From Staphylococcus lloydii (GTDB lineage: Bacteria; Bacillota; Bacilli; Staphylococcales; Staphylococcaceae), in the NCBI RefSeq assembly GCF_015775975.1, contig NZ_CP064056.1, positions 372,001 to 436,000 of the forward strand: a DNA stretch of 64,000 nt, read 5' to 3'. Position numbers and translations under genes: made by a program. Shown here piece after piece: positions 28,423 to 36,882 of the stretch. Numbering within the stretch: position 1 is the stretch's first letter; each line of letters opens with the position of its first letter. The notes under the pieces were generated by a model. It had not been told where the DNA came from, made no database searches, and saw only the letters and a list, made by a program, of their open reading frames with translations.

Positions 28423-29685
28423 TTAAGATTCAACGTAAGGTATAGTTAATGGCCCCTGTGGCATAACACCTATAGATAAAGGTCTGCCATACGATGCTTC
28501 TAATGTTTTAAGTGTTTCTTCTATATTTGAAGTGGGGTTTAACATAGCTTCTTCTAATTGTTGATCAGTTAGTTTGGAATATACATAAACATTGGCAAAT
28601 ACTTGGATGCTTGCTTGTTTTTGTACTTGCCATTGATCCATTTCTGCAAAATTAGGGTCATGAATCATATCTAATAGGGCTTGTGGCGATTCGGCGCGTT
28701 TAAATATTTCGGCGAATTTGCCGTGATCAGGTAAACCATCTGCACATTCAGAAACCATAATGATGGTGCCACCTTCTTTAACAATCTTATGCGCAGCACT
28801 CATGCCTTTTACCGTTTGATATAAATTTTGGTCAAGTGGGTAACCTGAGTTAGAAGCGATAACGACGTCGAAGCGGTCGTCACAACGAAACATCGCATGT
28901 TCTTTGACATAAGCACAGCCAACGTCATGTGCCTCGTATAGTTCACCTGCAAAGACTTGTGTGATTAATTTATCTTTGTTTAAAGCCACGTTGAGCATAA
29001 AGTCTGGTTTACACATGGCATTGATTTCACGCGTCATATTTTGTAGTGGATTATCTTCCATGTTACCCCAAGTTGAGCGTATATCACCGATCATGCGAGC
29101 ATTATGAAATGTCATTATAGTTTCAATCCCTGCAATCCCAGGCATAATGCCTTTCGGGCCACCTGAAAATCCTGCAAAGAAATGTGGTTCTATAAAGCCG
29201 GTAACGATTTTAAAATCTGAGTCAACGTAATCTTTATTCAAATAGACGTCGCAACCATATTCACTGTGACCGACGTTTACTAATGAATCTTTATCGTGAC
29301 AGTGATTATGCACAATTTTAACTGAGTCTACGATATCTTCACCTAGCATTTGGATTAATTCTTCTCTTGTTTGGTCTCTGTGTGTACCTGTACCATTAAT
29401 AATGACAAAATTTTCACGCGGTACGTGAGGTAATGCATTTAAAATACAAGGTACTAAAATATGGTTTGGAGTAGGGCGCGTAATATCACTAATAACAATA
29501 GACACTGTATCATCAGACTTAACCATTTCTTTTAATGGTGGCGTACCTATAGGACTTTCTAATGCAGAATTTATTGCTGCTATATCATCATTCAGAGGCT
29601 CTATGTCTTGAGGCTCAATGAGCGTACTACTATCTGGAACTTCAATATCGATGTTTGATTTACCGTATAAAATTTCTGTTCTCAA
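28423..29685 (-). CDS. larA: LarA-family nickel-pincer racemase/epimerase
   Basis: Protein of 420 residues. Residues known from lactate racemase are present: Asp/Arg in SDITRPTP, His in GTGTHRDQT near 107, His and Lys in EPHFFAGFSGGPKG near 170-182 (Lys carries the cofactor), and His in FHNARMIG near 198. Lactate racemase is the founding activity, but LarA homologues also act on malate, other 2-hydroxy acids or sugar acids, and the substrate here is not fixed. It is the first gene of its operon, with a cre-like box in the promoter region. Confidence 0.9.
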   Translation of the reverse strand: MRTEILYGKSNIDIEVPDSSTLIEPQDIEPLNDDIAAINSALESPIGTPPLKEMVKSDDTVSIVISDITRPTPNHILVPCILNALPHVPRENFVIINGTGTHRDQTREELIQMLGEDIVDSVKIVHNHCHDKDSLVNVGHSEYGCDVYLNKDYVDSDFKIVTGFIEPHFFAGFSGGPKGIMPGIAGIETIMTFHNARMIGDIRSTWGNMEDNPLQNMTREINAMCKPDFMLNVALNKDKLITQVFAGELYEAHDVGCAYVKEHAMFRCDDRFDVVIASNSGYPLDQNLYQTVKGMSAAHKIVKEGGTIIMVSECADGLPDHGKFAEIFKRAESPQALLDMIHDPNFAEMDQWQVQKQASIQVFANVYVYSKLTDQQLEEAMLNPTSNIEETLKTLEASYGRPLSIGVMPQGPLTIPYVES

Positions 29686-29975
29686 AAATAATCACTCCAG
29701 TAACAATTGGCATCCTATTTAAAATTAATTTGTAAGCACTTTCATTATAATACGAAATATCTGAATTTAAAAATATAGTAATGCATTGAAGATGTTCAAG
29801 GTGCGACAATTTCATTATTTAAGTTTATAAAAGTAATTGTGTTCAATTTTTTTGAAAAGTTGTATTGAATCACAGCACATGTTGCATTATACTGGGTGAG
29901 ATTATTAAATGAAGGCGCTTAAAATTTTATTGGTAAATATAACCAGTAATGTGTTGTTTAAAAGGAGATAGTAAC
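29686..29975. other. Divergent intergenic region larA / coaA
   Basis: Holds the larA promoter region with a TATAAT on the minus strand (29749-29744) and a poor -35, the cre-like box at 29731-29744, and on the plus strand a coaA promoter, TTGAAT (29865-29870) and TATACT (29888-29893) with a 17-base spacer. Confidence 0.6.
29731..29744 (-). promoter_or_regulatory. cre-like box (CcpA) at larA transcription start
   Basis: On the minus strand TGAAAGTGCTTACA matches the CcpA consensus TGWAANCGNTNWCA at all but one position and directly follows the likely -10 box, suggesting carbon-catabolite repression of lar. Confidence 0.5.
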
Positions 29976-30875
29976 TTGGAATTTTCAAAAAAGCAGTGGC
30001 AAAATATAGATAGCTCAGTAGATATAAATTTGGAAGATATCGATTTTGAAAGCTTATTAAGTTTGAATGACTATGCTACAAAACAAGAAATTAAAACATT
30101 GTACTTTCCTTTAATAGAGATGTTGAGTGAAAAAACACGTAGCCATAAAGAATATATTAACTATATTCAACAAAAAATAGTGGATCGCAAACGTACGATA
30201 CCATTTGTTATTGGTGTGTCAGGTGGTGTAGCCGCTGGTAAAAGTACTGTTGCGCGTTTATTAGCTGAATTGTTAAGTAAACATAACCCTGATTGGAATG
30301 TGGATTTAATAACGACAGACGGTTATATTTTGCCGAAGAAAGAACTATTGGCACAAGATATCATGTCTAAAAAAGGATTTCCTGAAAGCTATGAATCCAA
30401 CACATTGATTCAACATTTGAAAAGTATAAAAGATGGTGAACAAGTACCGACTTATACTTATTCGCATTTAACGTATGACCGTTTGAAAGATGATTTTCAC
30501 TATGTTGACCAACCAGATATTTTAATTATTGAAGGGGTTAATATTTTCCAAGTGCATGGAAATGCAGAACAATTAGTAAGTGATTATATTGACTATAAAA
30601 TATTCTTAGACGTTTCGTTAGATTTAATGAAATCATGGTATATTCAAAGATTTTTAAAATTACAAGAAAGTGCTTTCCAAAAACCAGAGTCTCACTTTTA
30701 TCAGTATAAAAATTTATCACGAGACGAAGCAATTAAATTAGCGACACAATTATGGACGAATATAAATGAACCTAATGTGATAAATAATATTTATCCAACA
30801 AAAAGTAGAGCAGATTTAATATTGCATAAAGCTGAAAACCATACGATTGATAATTTGATTTTCAATCAATTTTAA
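29976..30875 (+). CDS. coaA: Type I pantothenate kinase
   Basis: CoaA-type P-loop kinase of 299 residues that phosphorylates pantothenate, the first committed step of CoA synthesis. P-loop GVSGGVAAGKST near residue 90, then TTDGYILPKKEL, THLTYD-like SHLTYDRL and IIEGVNIFQ are typical. TTG 29976 is the start, with AAAAGGAG 8 bases upstream. Staphylococci generally rely on the unrelated type II kinase CoaW, so a type I enzyme is unusual for the genus. A terminator follows. Confidence 0.92.
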   Translation: MEFSKKQWQNIDSSVDINLEDIDFESLLSLNDYATKQEIKTLYFPLIEMLSEKTRSHKEYINYIQQKIVDRKRTIPFVIGVSGGVAAGKSTVARLLAELLSKHNPDWNVDLITTDGYILPKKELLAQDIMSKKGFPESYESNTLIQHLKSIKDGEQVPTYTYSHLTYDRLKDDFHYVDQPDILIIEGVNIFQVHGNAEQLVSDYIDYKIFLDVSLDLMKSWYIQRFLKLQESAFQKPESHFYQYKNLSRDEAIKLATQLWTNINEPNVINNIYPTKSRADLILHKAENHTIDNLIFNQF

Positions 30876-30906
30876 GGACAAACAATAATAAAATAATTGC
30901 GCATAG

Positions 30907-30941
30907 CCTAACAGAATTAACTTTCTGTTAGGTATTTTTTG
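30907..30941 (+). terminator. Terminator after coaA
   Basis: CCTAACAG and CTGTTAGG form an 8-bp stem, followed by TATTTTTT. Confidence 0.8.
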
Positions 30942-30991
30942 GTTTTAAACGCTGATATAGAGGCATTTATATATAAATCGATAAAAAATTA

Positions 30992-31042
30992 CGATATATC
31001 GTTGACTTATTTCGATATATCGCTTATACTTTCGATATATCG
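30992..31042. promoter_or_regulatory. padR promoter with three CGATATATCG operators
   Basis: The perfect palindrome CGATATATCG occurs at 30992-31001, 31013-31022 and 31033-31042, spaced 21 and 20 bases apart (two helical turns). A promoter TTGACT (31002-31007), 17-base spacer, TATACT (31025-31030) is threaded through them: one operator touches the -35, one lies in the spacer, one covers the start point. Autorepression by the adjacent PadR protein is the natural reading. Confidence 0.85.
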
Positions 31043-31063
31043 AAATAAGGAAAGGTGATTATT

Positions 31064-31645
31064 ATGTTTAGAAAACAATTTGAGAAAAAGGCTCACCATA
31101 TGAGAAGCAGAATGATGAATAGAGACGGATTTGGATTTGGTGGACATGGTCCAGAAGATATGGAACGTGCATTTAGAGCACGAGGTAAAGATCGATTTTT
31201 CAAAAAAGGAAACTTACAATTTGTAATTTTGAAGATGTTACAAGATGAATCGAAACACGGTTATCAAATTATTAAAGATTTAGAAGAACGTTTCAAAGGA
31301 TTTTATTCTCCAAGTCCAGGATCTGTATATCCAATATTACAAATGTTAGAAGACAGAGAATTTGTTTCAACTTCGCAAGATGGTAAGAAAAAAGTATATA
31401 CAATCACAGAAGAAGGCGAACAATTTTTAGCAGATAATATGCAAAATGATGATATGTTACAACGTATGGAACAATTTAAAAATATGGACTTTGAAGCAAT
31501 GAAAGCCATGCGCGGTGAGCTACAGGAGTTATTTAAAAAATTCATGTTAGCTGGCAAAGAAGCGATGAATGACGATGAAAAGAAACAACAATTTAAAAAG
31601 TTTGTTGAACAAACATCAGCAGATTTAGATAAATTATATAAATAA
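31064..31645 (+). CDS. PadR-family transcriptional repressor
   Basis: Protein of 193 residues. A basic, Met/Gly-rich N-terminal tail of about 45 residues precedes the winged helix (NLQFVILKMLQDESKHGYQI, SPGSVYPILQMLEDREFV, KKVYTITEEGEQFL); the C-terminal helical part serves dimerisation. ATG 31064 is preferred to GTG 31055, which overlaps the ribosome binding site. It forms a two-gene operon with the flavoprotein that starts 14 bases later, under a promoter filled with palindromes. Ligand unknown, probably a small aromatic or drug-like molecule. Confidence 0.92.
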   Translation: MFRKQFEKKAHHMRSRMMNRDGFGFGGHGPEDMERAFRARGKDRFFKKGNLQFVILKMLQDESKHGYQIIKDLEERFKGFYSPSPGSVYPILQMLEDREFVSTSQDGKKKVYTITEEGEQFLADNMQNDDMLQRMEQFKNMDFEAMKAMRGELQELFKKFMLAGKEAMNDDEKKQQFKKFVEQTSADLDKLYK

Positions 31646-31659
31646 AGAAGGAATATAAA

Positions 31660-32808
31660 ATGACTAATAATAAGACGAATAAAAGTATTGCTGTTATAGG
31701 CGGTGGTCCTGGTGGCTTAATGCTTGGTTTATTATTACAACAACAAGGCTATGACTATACAATTTTTGAAAAAGCTAACCCAACAGTTAATAATGAGCGA
31801 GGTGGATCATTAGATATTCATGATGATAGTGGTCAGCTCCCAATTATCGAAACGGGTATATATGACCGTTTTAAATCTTTAGTTAGATATGAAGGTGAAG
31901 ATACTAAAGTTATTGCTAAAGACGGTACAGTGATTTTTGAAGAAGATGCTGAAGGTGAAGGTGGCAGACCAGAAATTGACCGTGGTGAATTATGTGACAT
32001 TATACTTGAACAAATTGATAAGGAACATATTAAATACGGTTATGCTTTTGAATCTTTAGAACGTTTATCTAATAATAAAGTAGCTGTGTCATTTACAAAT
32101 GGCGAAGTGGAACATTTTGATTTAGTAGTAGGAGCAGACGGTGCATTTTCAAAAGTAAGACCATATTTATCGACGGTAGATTTGGACTATACAGGTATTT
32201 CGATGGTTGAAATAAATATTGATGACGTTAAAAATAACTATCCAGAGTTGGCGGCTTACAATAAAAATGGTAAGGCAATGGCGCTAGGTGGTAGTCAAGC
32301 GTTATTAGCCCAATTAAATGGAGATGGACGTATAAAAGTGTATGTGTCATACAGAGCGCCTAAAGAACAATTAAACACTTACAAACAATTATCCCTTAGT
32401 GAATTAAAAGCACAACTGCTAAGTGATTTTGATGGTTGGCATGAAGATTTAAAAGCATATATTCACGCGATGAGTGATGATGTTTTATTTAGAAGAATAT
32501 ATAAATTACCTATCGGGTTTAATTGGAATCATGATGCACAATTGACATTGTTAGGCGATGCGGCTCATTTAATGAGTCCGTTTGCTGGCGAAGGTGTAAA
32601 TACTGCATTATATGATGCGTATATTTTTGTAGAAGCTTTAAAAAAATATGATGATTTTGATGAAGCAATTAGCTATTATGAGCAACAAATATTAAGTCAT
32701 GCACAAGAAAGAGCACAAGAATCACAAGACAATTTAGAATTAATGTTTGCACCTGATGCTGCACAGCAATTGGGAGAGTTCTTTAATTCTGTAAAAAGTG
32801 AAGAATAA
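31660..32808 (+). CDS. TetX-like FAD-dependent monooxygenase
   Basis: Class A flavin monooxygenase of 382 residues: FAD motif AVIGGGPGGLMLGLLL near residue 11, GGSLDIHDDSGQ near 48, PEIDRGELCDIIL (Arg of the NADPH region), and LLGDAAHLMSPFAGEGVNTA near 296. Order and wording of these blocks, and the tail ESQDNLELMFAPD, resemble the tetracycline-inactivating enzyme TetX. Similarity does not prove tetracycline activity; many such proteins act on other aromatic compounds. Co-transcribed with the PadR repressor, suggesting induction by its substrate. Confidence 0.88.
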   Translation: MTNNKTNKSIAVIGGGPGGLMLGLLLQQQGYDYTIFEKANPTVNNERGGSLDIHDDSGQLPIIETGIYDRFKSLVRYEGEDTKVIAKDGTVIFEEDAEGEGGRPEIDRGELCDIILEQIDKEHIKYGYAFESLERLSNNKVAVSFTNGEVEHFDLVVGADGAFSKVRPYLSTVDLDYTGISMVEINIDDVKNNYPELAAYNKNGKAMALGGSQALLAQLNGDGRIKVYVSYRAPKEQLNTYKQLSLSELKAQLLSDFDGWHEDLKAYIHAMSDDVLFRRIYKLPIGFNWNHDAQLTLLGDAAHLMSPFAGEGVNTALYDAYIFVEALKKYDDFDEAISYYEQQILSHAQERAQESQDNLELMFAPDAAQQLGEFFNSVKSEE

Positions 32809-32816
32809 AAATTAAC

Positions 32817-32850
32817 CATTACTATCCATATAGGGTAGTAATGTTTTTTT
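32817..32850 (+). terminator. Terminator after the padR operon
   Basis: CATTACTA and TAGTAATG form an 8-bp stem with an 11-base loop, followed by seven T residues. Confidence 0.85.
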
Positions 32851-33202
32851 GCTATAAATTCAATAAAAACAATGAATTCGTAAAATAGTATGACATATTA
32901 GTAAAAAACAATCATCACTTTTAATATTAAATTATGTATATAGACTGCATTTTTAAAAGTTTGCTAAATAAATGTGAAGGTCATAAAGTTGTCATTATTA
33001 TTGAATTATTAAAATGATAATCCTTTTAAATCGCCTAAAATCAAATGTTTTATAGACGCTATATACAGAATGGAAGTTAGTATAGTTGTATTTTACATTA
33101 AAATTTTTGAAAAATTTATACATTTTAGTTGTTATTTAGCGATTAATATGACATACTCATTAAAATTAGTATAACATATTAAAAATTAAAGAGGTGTTTA
33201 GT
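32851..33202 (+). other. Intergenic region upstream of ppdK with CcpN-like boxes
   Basis: AT-rich, no ORF. TATGACATATT (32889-32899) and TATGACATACT (33147-33157) both fit the pattern TRTGHYATAYW reported for the gluconeogenic repressor CcpN, and TATAACATATT (33170-33180) fits with one mismatch. The latter two flank the likely ppdK promoter. Confidence 0.45.
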
Positions 33203-35839
33203 ATGACGAAATTAATATATGCATTTGATGAAGGTAAAAAAGGCATGAAAGATTTATTGGGAGGTAAAGGTGCGAACTTAGCCGAAATGAAAAGACTAGG
33301 TTTGCCAGTGCCTGATGGATTTACAATAACGACGCAAGCCTGTATTGACTACCTTGAACAGGGAGGTACATTATCTGAAGTATTACTGTCTGAATTGCAA
33401 GATCAATTAGCGTCATTTTCAACACGTACGAATAAAGCATTCTCGTCTAGTGACAACTTATTATTAGTATCTGTGCGTAGTGGTGCCAAAATTTCTATGC
33501 CAGGAATGATGGATACTATTTTGAACTTAGGTTTGAATGATGACAATGTAGAAAAACTTGCTCGTAAAACAAATGATGCGCGTTTTGCTTATGATTGTTA
33601 TCGTCGTTTATTACAAATGTTTGGAGAAGTCGTTTATGACGTACCAATGACTGCGTTTGATACATATTTTAATGATTATAAAGCGCAACATGGTTATGAA
33701 ATTGATGCCGATATTCCAGCGGAAGGATTACAAGAAATATGTGAACGCTATAAAGCGATATATGAAGAAAAAGTTAATAAACCATTTCCTCAAGAGCCTA
33801 TCGTACAATTAACAGAAGCAATTGAAGCGGTGTTTAAGTCTTGGGACAATGACCGTGCGCGCGTTTATAGACAATTAAACGATATTCCATATGACATAGG
33901 TACAGCGGTTAACGTACAAGAAATGGTCTTTGGTAATAGTGGAGAACGTAGTGGTACTGGCGTAGCATTTACACGTAATCCTGGAACAGGAGAAGCAAAA
34001 TTATTTGGAGAATATTTACTGAATGCACAAGGTGAAGACGTAGTGGCTGGAATCCGTACCCCTCAAGATATAGCAACATTGCATGATCAAATGCCACATG
34101 TGCATCAGCAATTTGTCGAAGTTTCTGAAAGTTTAGAACTACATTATAAAGATATGCAGGATATTGAGTTTACGATTGAAGACGAGCAACTCTATATTTT
34201 ACAAACTAGAAATGGTAAACGTACAGCAAATGCGGCAATTAACATTGCCGTCGATTTAGTGCAAGAGGGTGTTATCAGTATAGAAGATGCAATTAAACAA
34301 GTAGAAGTAAAATCAATAGAACAATTATTGCATCCCAATTTCGATGAACGCGCATTAGAACAGGCAACTGTTATCTCGAAAACTGGCTTGCCTGCAAGTC
34401 CTGGCGCCGCAACAGGTAAAATTGTTTTCTCTGCAGAAGATGCTAAAGCACAAGCAGAACAAGGACAAAAAGTTATTTTAATGCGACCTGAAACTTCTCC
34501 AGAAGATATTGAAGGCATGGTAGCAAGTGAAGCCATCGTCACGACGCATGGGGGTATGACTTCACATGCAGCAGTTGTTGCGCGTGGCATGGGTAAATGT
34601 TGTGTGACAGGATGTGCAGATTTAGAAATTAATACGCAGCAACGTACAGTGATATTTCCACATGGCGTGTTACAAGAAGGTGACGTTCTGTCTGTAGATG
34701 GTGCGAATGGTGATATTTATGTGGGTGAAATTGATACTATAAGTGCGCAACGTAGTGAAGCATTCAGTCAGTTTATGCAATGGTCTAAAGAAATTGCTCA
34801 ATTAAGCGTACGTATGAATGCAGAAACACCACAAGATATAGAAGCTGGATATCAATTTGATGCTACCGGTATTGGCCTTGTTAGAACAGAGCACATGTTT
34901 TTTGCTCCAGAAAGATTAGTTGAAATGCGTCGCTTTATTTTAGCCCATAACAGAGACCAACGCGTCGCAGCATTAAATAAAATTAGTACATATCAAACCG
35001 ATGATTTTGAAAATATTTTACGACAATCTGAAGATAGACCGACAATCATTCGCTTATTAGATCCACCGTTACATGAATTTTTACCTCGTTCAGAAGAAGA
35101 AAAAGAAAGTGTTGCATCACAATTAAACGTATCTACTAGAGAATTGAACCAGCATATTGACCAATTGCATGAAGTGAATCCAATGTTAGGTCATCGTGGC
35201 TGTCGTTTGGCAATCACATACCCTGAGTTGTATGAGATGCAAGTAGAAGCAATTATGAATAGCGTTATTCGCTTGAAAGAACAAGGTATCGAAACGAATC
35301 CAGAAATTATGATACCTCTAGTCTCTACAGTCGAAGAATTTAAAACGTTAAAAGCAATGATTATTGATAAAATTGAAAAAATGGCGCAAACAAGTGAACA
35401 TCAACTTAATTATGCTATCGGCACTATGATTGAAACACCTAGAGCTTGTTTAATTGCGCATGAAATTGCTAAAGAAGCAGATTTCTTTAGTTTTGGTACT
35501 AACGACTTAACACAGTTAACTTACGGCTTTTCGCGTGATGATGCCGGTAAGTTTATTAACGCATATGCCGATCAAAGCATCATGGAAATTGATCCATTCC
35601 AAACGCTTGATGTCGATGGTATTGGGCAACTAATTAAGCTAGCATCTGAACAAGCAAAAGCGGTAAACCCTAATATTAAGATAGGCGTTTGTGGTGAGTT
35701 AGGTGGAGACATGAAATCTATAGCATACTTCAATACATTGCCAATTGATTATGTATCTTGTTCACCATTTAGAGTGCCTGGAGCTATTTTAGCAACGGCA
35801 CAAAGCGCAGTAGAAAGTGGGCGATTAAGTGTTAAATAG
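33203..35839 (+). CDS. ppdK: Pyruvate, phosphate dikinase
   Basis: Enzyme of 878 residues interconverting pyruvate, ATP and phosphate with PEP, AMP and pyrophosphate. N-terminal nucleotide domain (DLLGGKGANLAEMKRLGLPV; SGAKISMPGMMDTILNLG), central phosphohistidine domain GGMTSHAAVVARGMGK near residue 453, and C-terminal PEP/pyruvate domain with the catalytic Cys in GVCGELGGD. The Thr two residues before the active His is the usual target of the regulatory protein encoded next. ATG 33203 is preferred to GTG 33194, which lies in the ribosome binding site. Role: gluconeogenic PEP supply. Confidence 0.96.
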   Translation: MTKLIYAFDEGKKGMKDLLGGKGANLAEMKRLGLPVPDGFTITTQACIDYLEQGGTLSEVLLSELQDQLASFSTRTNKAFSSSDNLLLVSVRSGAKISMPGMMDTILNLGLNDDNVEKLARKTNDARFAYDCYRRLLQMFGEVVYDVPMTAFDTYFNDYKAQHGYEIDADIPAEGLQEICERYKAIYEEKVNKPFPQEPIVQLTEAIEAVFKSWDNDRARVYRQLNDIPYDIGTAVNVQEMVFGNSGERSGTGVAFTRNPGTGEAKLFGEYLLNAQGEDVVAGIRTPQDIATLHDQMPHVHQQFVEVSESLELHYKDMQDIEFTIEDEQLYILQTRNGKRTANAAINIAVDLVQEGVISIEDAIKQVEVKSIEQLLHPNFDERALEQATVISKTGLPASPGAATGKIVFSAEDAKAQAEQGQKVILMRPETSPEDIEGMVASEAIVTTHGGMTSHAAVVARGMGKCCVTGCADLEINTQQRTVIFPHGVLQEGDVLSVDGANGDIYVGEIDTISAQRSEAFSQFMQWSKEIAQLSVRMNAETPQDIEAGYQFDATGIGLVRTEHMFFAPERLVEMRRFILAHNRDQRVAALNKISTYQTDDFENILRQSEDRPTIIRLLDPPLHEFLPRSEEEKESVASQLNVSTRELNQHIDQLHEVNPMLGHRGCRLAITYPELYEMQVEAIMNSVIRLKEQGIETNPEIMIPLVSTVEEFKTLKAMIIDKIEKMAQTSEHQLNYAIGTMIETPRACLIAHEIAKEADFFSFGTNDLTQLTYGFSRDDAGKFINAYADQSIMEIDPFQTLDVDGIGQLIKLASEQAKAVNPNIKIGVCGELGGDMKSIAYFNTLPIDYVSCSPFRVPGAILATAQSAVESGRLSVK

Positions 35840-36659
35840 TAAGTATAACGACAAACTAACGATATTTGTCATTTCTGACTCTATCGGTGAGACGGCACAA
35901 CGAATGATACATGCAACTTTGTCGCAATTTCCAGACTTACATCAAATTGCTATAGAAAAATTTCCTTTCATTAAAAATGAAGAAGAATTAATTGATATAT
36001 TAGATCGTGCTATTGCTAAATCAGCTATCGTTGTAACGACGTTAGTGAATCCAGATTTTAATAGAGTCGGTTCTACTTATGCACAAGAAAAAGATATTGC
36101 GTATATTGATTATATGTCTGGGTTGATTGAATTTATTCAAAATCGTACGCATAGTGAACCTATTTTAGAAAGTGGGGCTTTGCGTAAGTTAGATGAACAA
36201 TATTTTAAACGTATTGAAGCAATTGAATATTCGGTGAAATATGATGATGGTAAACACTTTACCGATATAGGAGAAGCGGACGCTTTAATTATCGGCGTGT
36301 CTAGAACTTCTAAAACGCCTTTAAGTATGTATTTAGCTAATAAAGGTTACAAGATAGCCAATATTCCACTAGTACCTGAAGTGAATATTCCAGATGAAGT
36401 TTATAAAAATAAAAACATGAAAGTCTTTGGATTAACGGCTAGTCCAAACTATATTATGAATATTCGTAGTGAACGTGTGAAAGTATTAGGATTAAGTGGT
36501 CCTACAAACTATAATAGTATGGAGCGAATTAAAGAGGAATTAGCTTATGCAGAAGAAGTGTTTCATAAATTGAATGCGCATGTGATTAATACGGAATATA
36601 GATCAATTGAGGAATCTGCTTTTTATATAGAAAAATTCCTTATTGATGAAACTATATAA
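35829..36659 (+). CDS. PPDK regulatory protein (bifunctional kinase/pyrophosphorylase)
   Basis: DUF299-family protein of 276 residues. The N-terminal FVISDSIGETAQRMI and the P-loop-like GVSRTSKTPLSMYLA near residue 154 are diagnostic. It inactivates PPDK by ADP-dependent phosphorylation of the active-site Thr and reactivates it by phosphorolysis. It begins with GTG 35829 and overlaps the end of ppdK by 11 bases, indicating translational coupling with its target. The related Bacillus gene is yqfL. Confidence 0.93.
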   Translation: MLNSKYNDKLTIFVISDSIGETAQRMIHATLSQFPDLHQIAIEKFPFIKNEEELIDILDRAIAKSAIVVTTLVNPDFNRVGSTYAQEKDIAYIDYMSGLIEFIQNRTHSEPILESGALRKLDEQYFKRIEAIEYSVKYDDGKHFTDIGEADALIIGVSRTSKTPLSMYLANKGYKIANIPLVPEVNIPDEVYKNKNMKVFGLTASPNYIMNIRSERVKVLGLSGPTNYNSMERIKEELAYAEEVFHKLNAHVINTEYRSIEESAFYIEKFLIDETI

Positions 36660-36667
36660 TGAATGAC

Positions 36668-36705
36668 AAGTGCTATTGCAAAGTGCAATGGCACTTTTTT
36701 GCGTT
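36668..36705 (+). terminator. Terminator after the ppdK operon
   Basis: AAGTGCTATTGCA pairs with TGCAATGGCACTT (one G-U) around a 3-base loop, followed by TTTTGCGTTTTT. Confidence 0.85.
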
Positions 36706-36882
36706 TTTGGAATGAAATATGGGTAAAGAACTATCGAGAAGTTACTTGTAAAGGTTAATATAAGTGTATATGGATTAAATGTAACCCATATTATATGAAT
36801 ATCATTGTTTTTTGAAATATGTTTAAATAGTAATACATGTGACAACAAATTGATTTAAGTTGAATAAAAAGAGGTGTTCTTT

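Noticed and set aside
34192..34590. 132-codon minus-strand frame inside ppdK
   Set aside because: It is an antisense shadow of a fully supported gene, without a ribosome binding site or family features.
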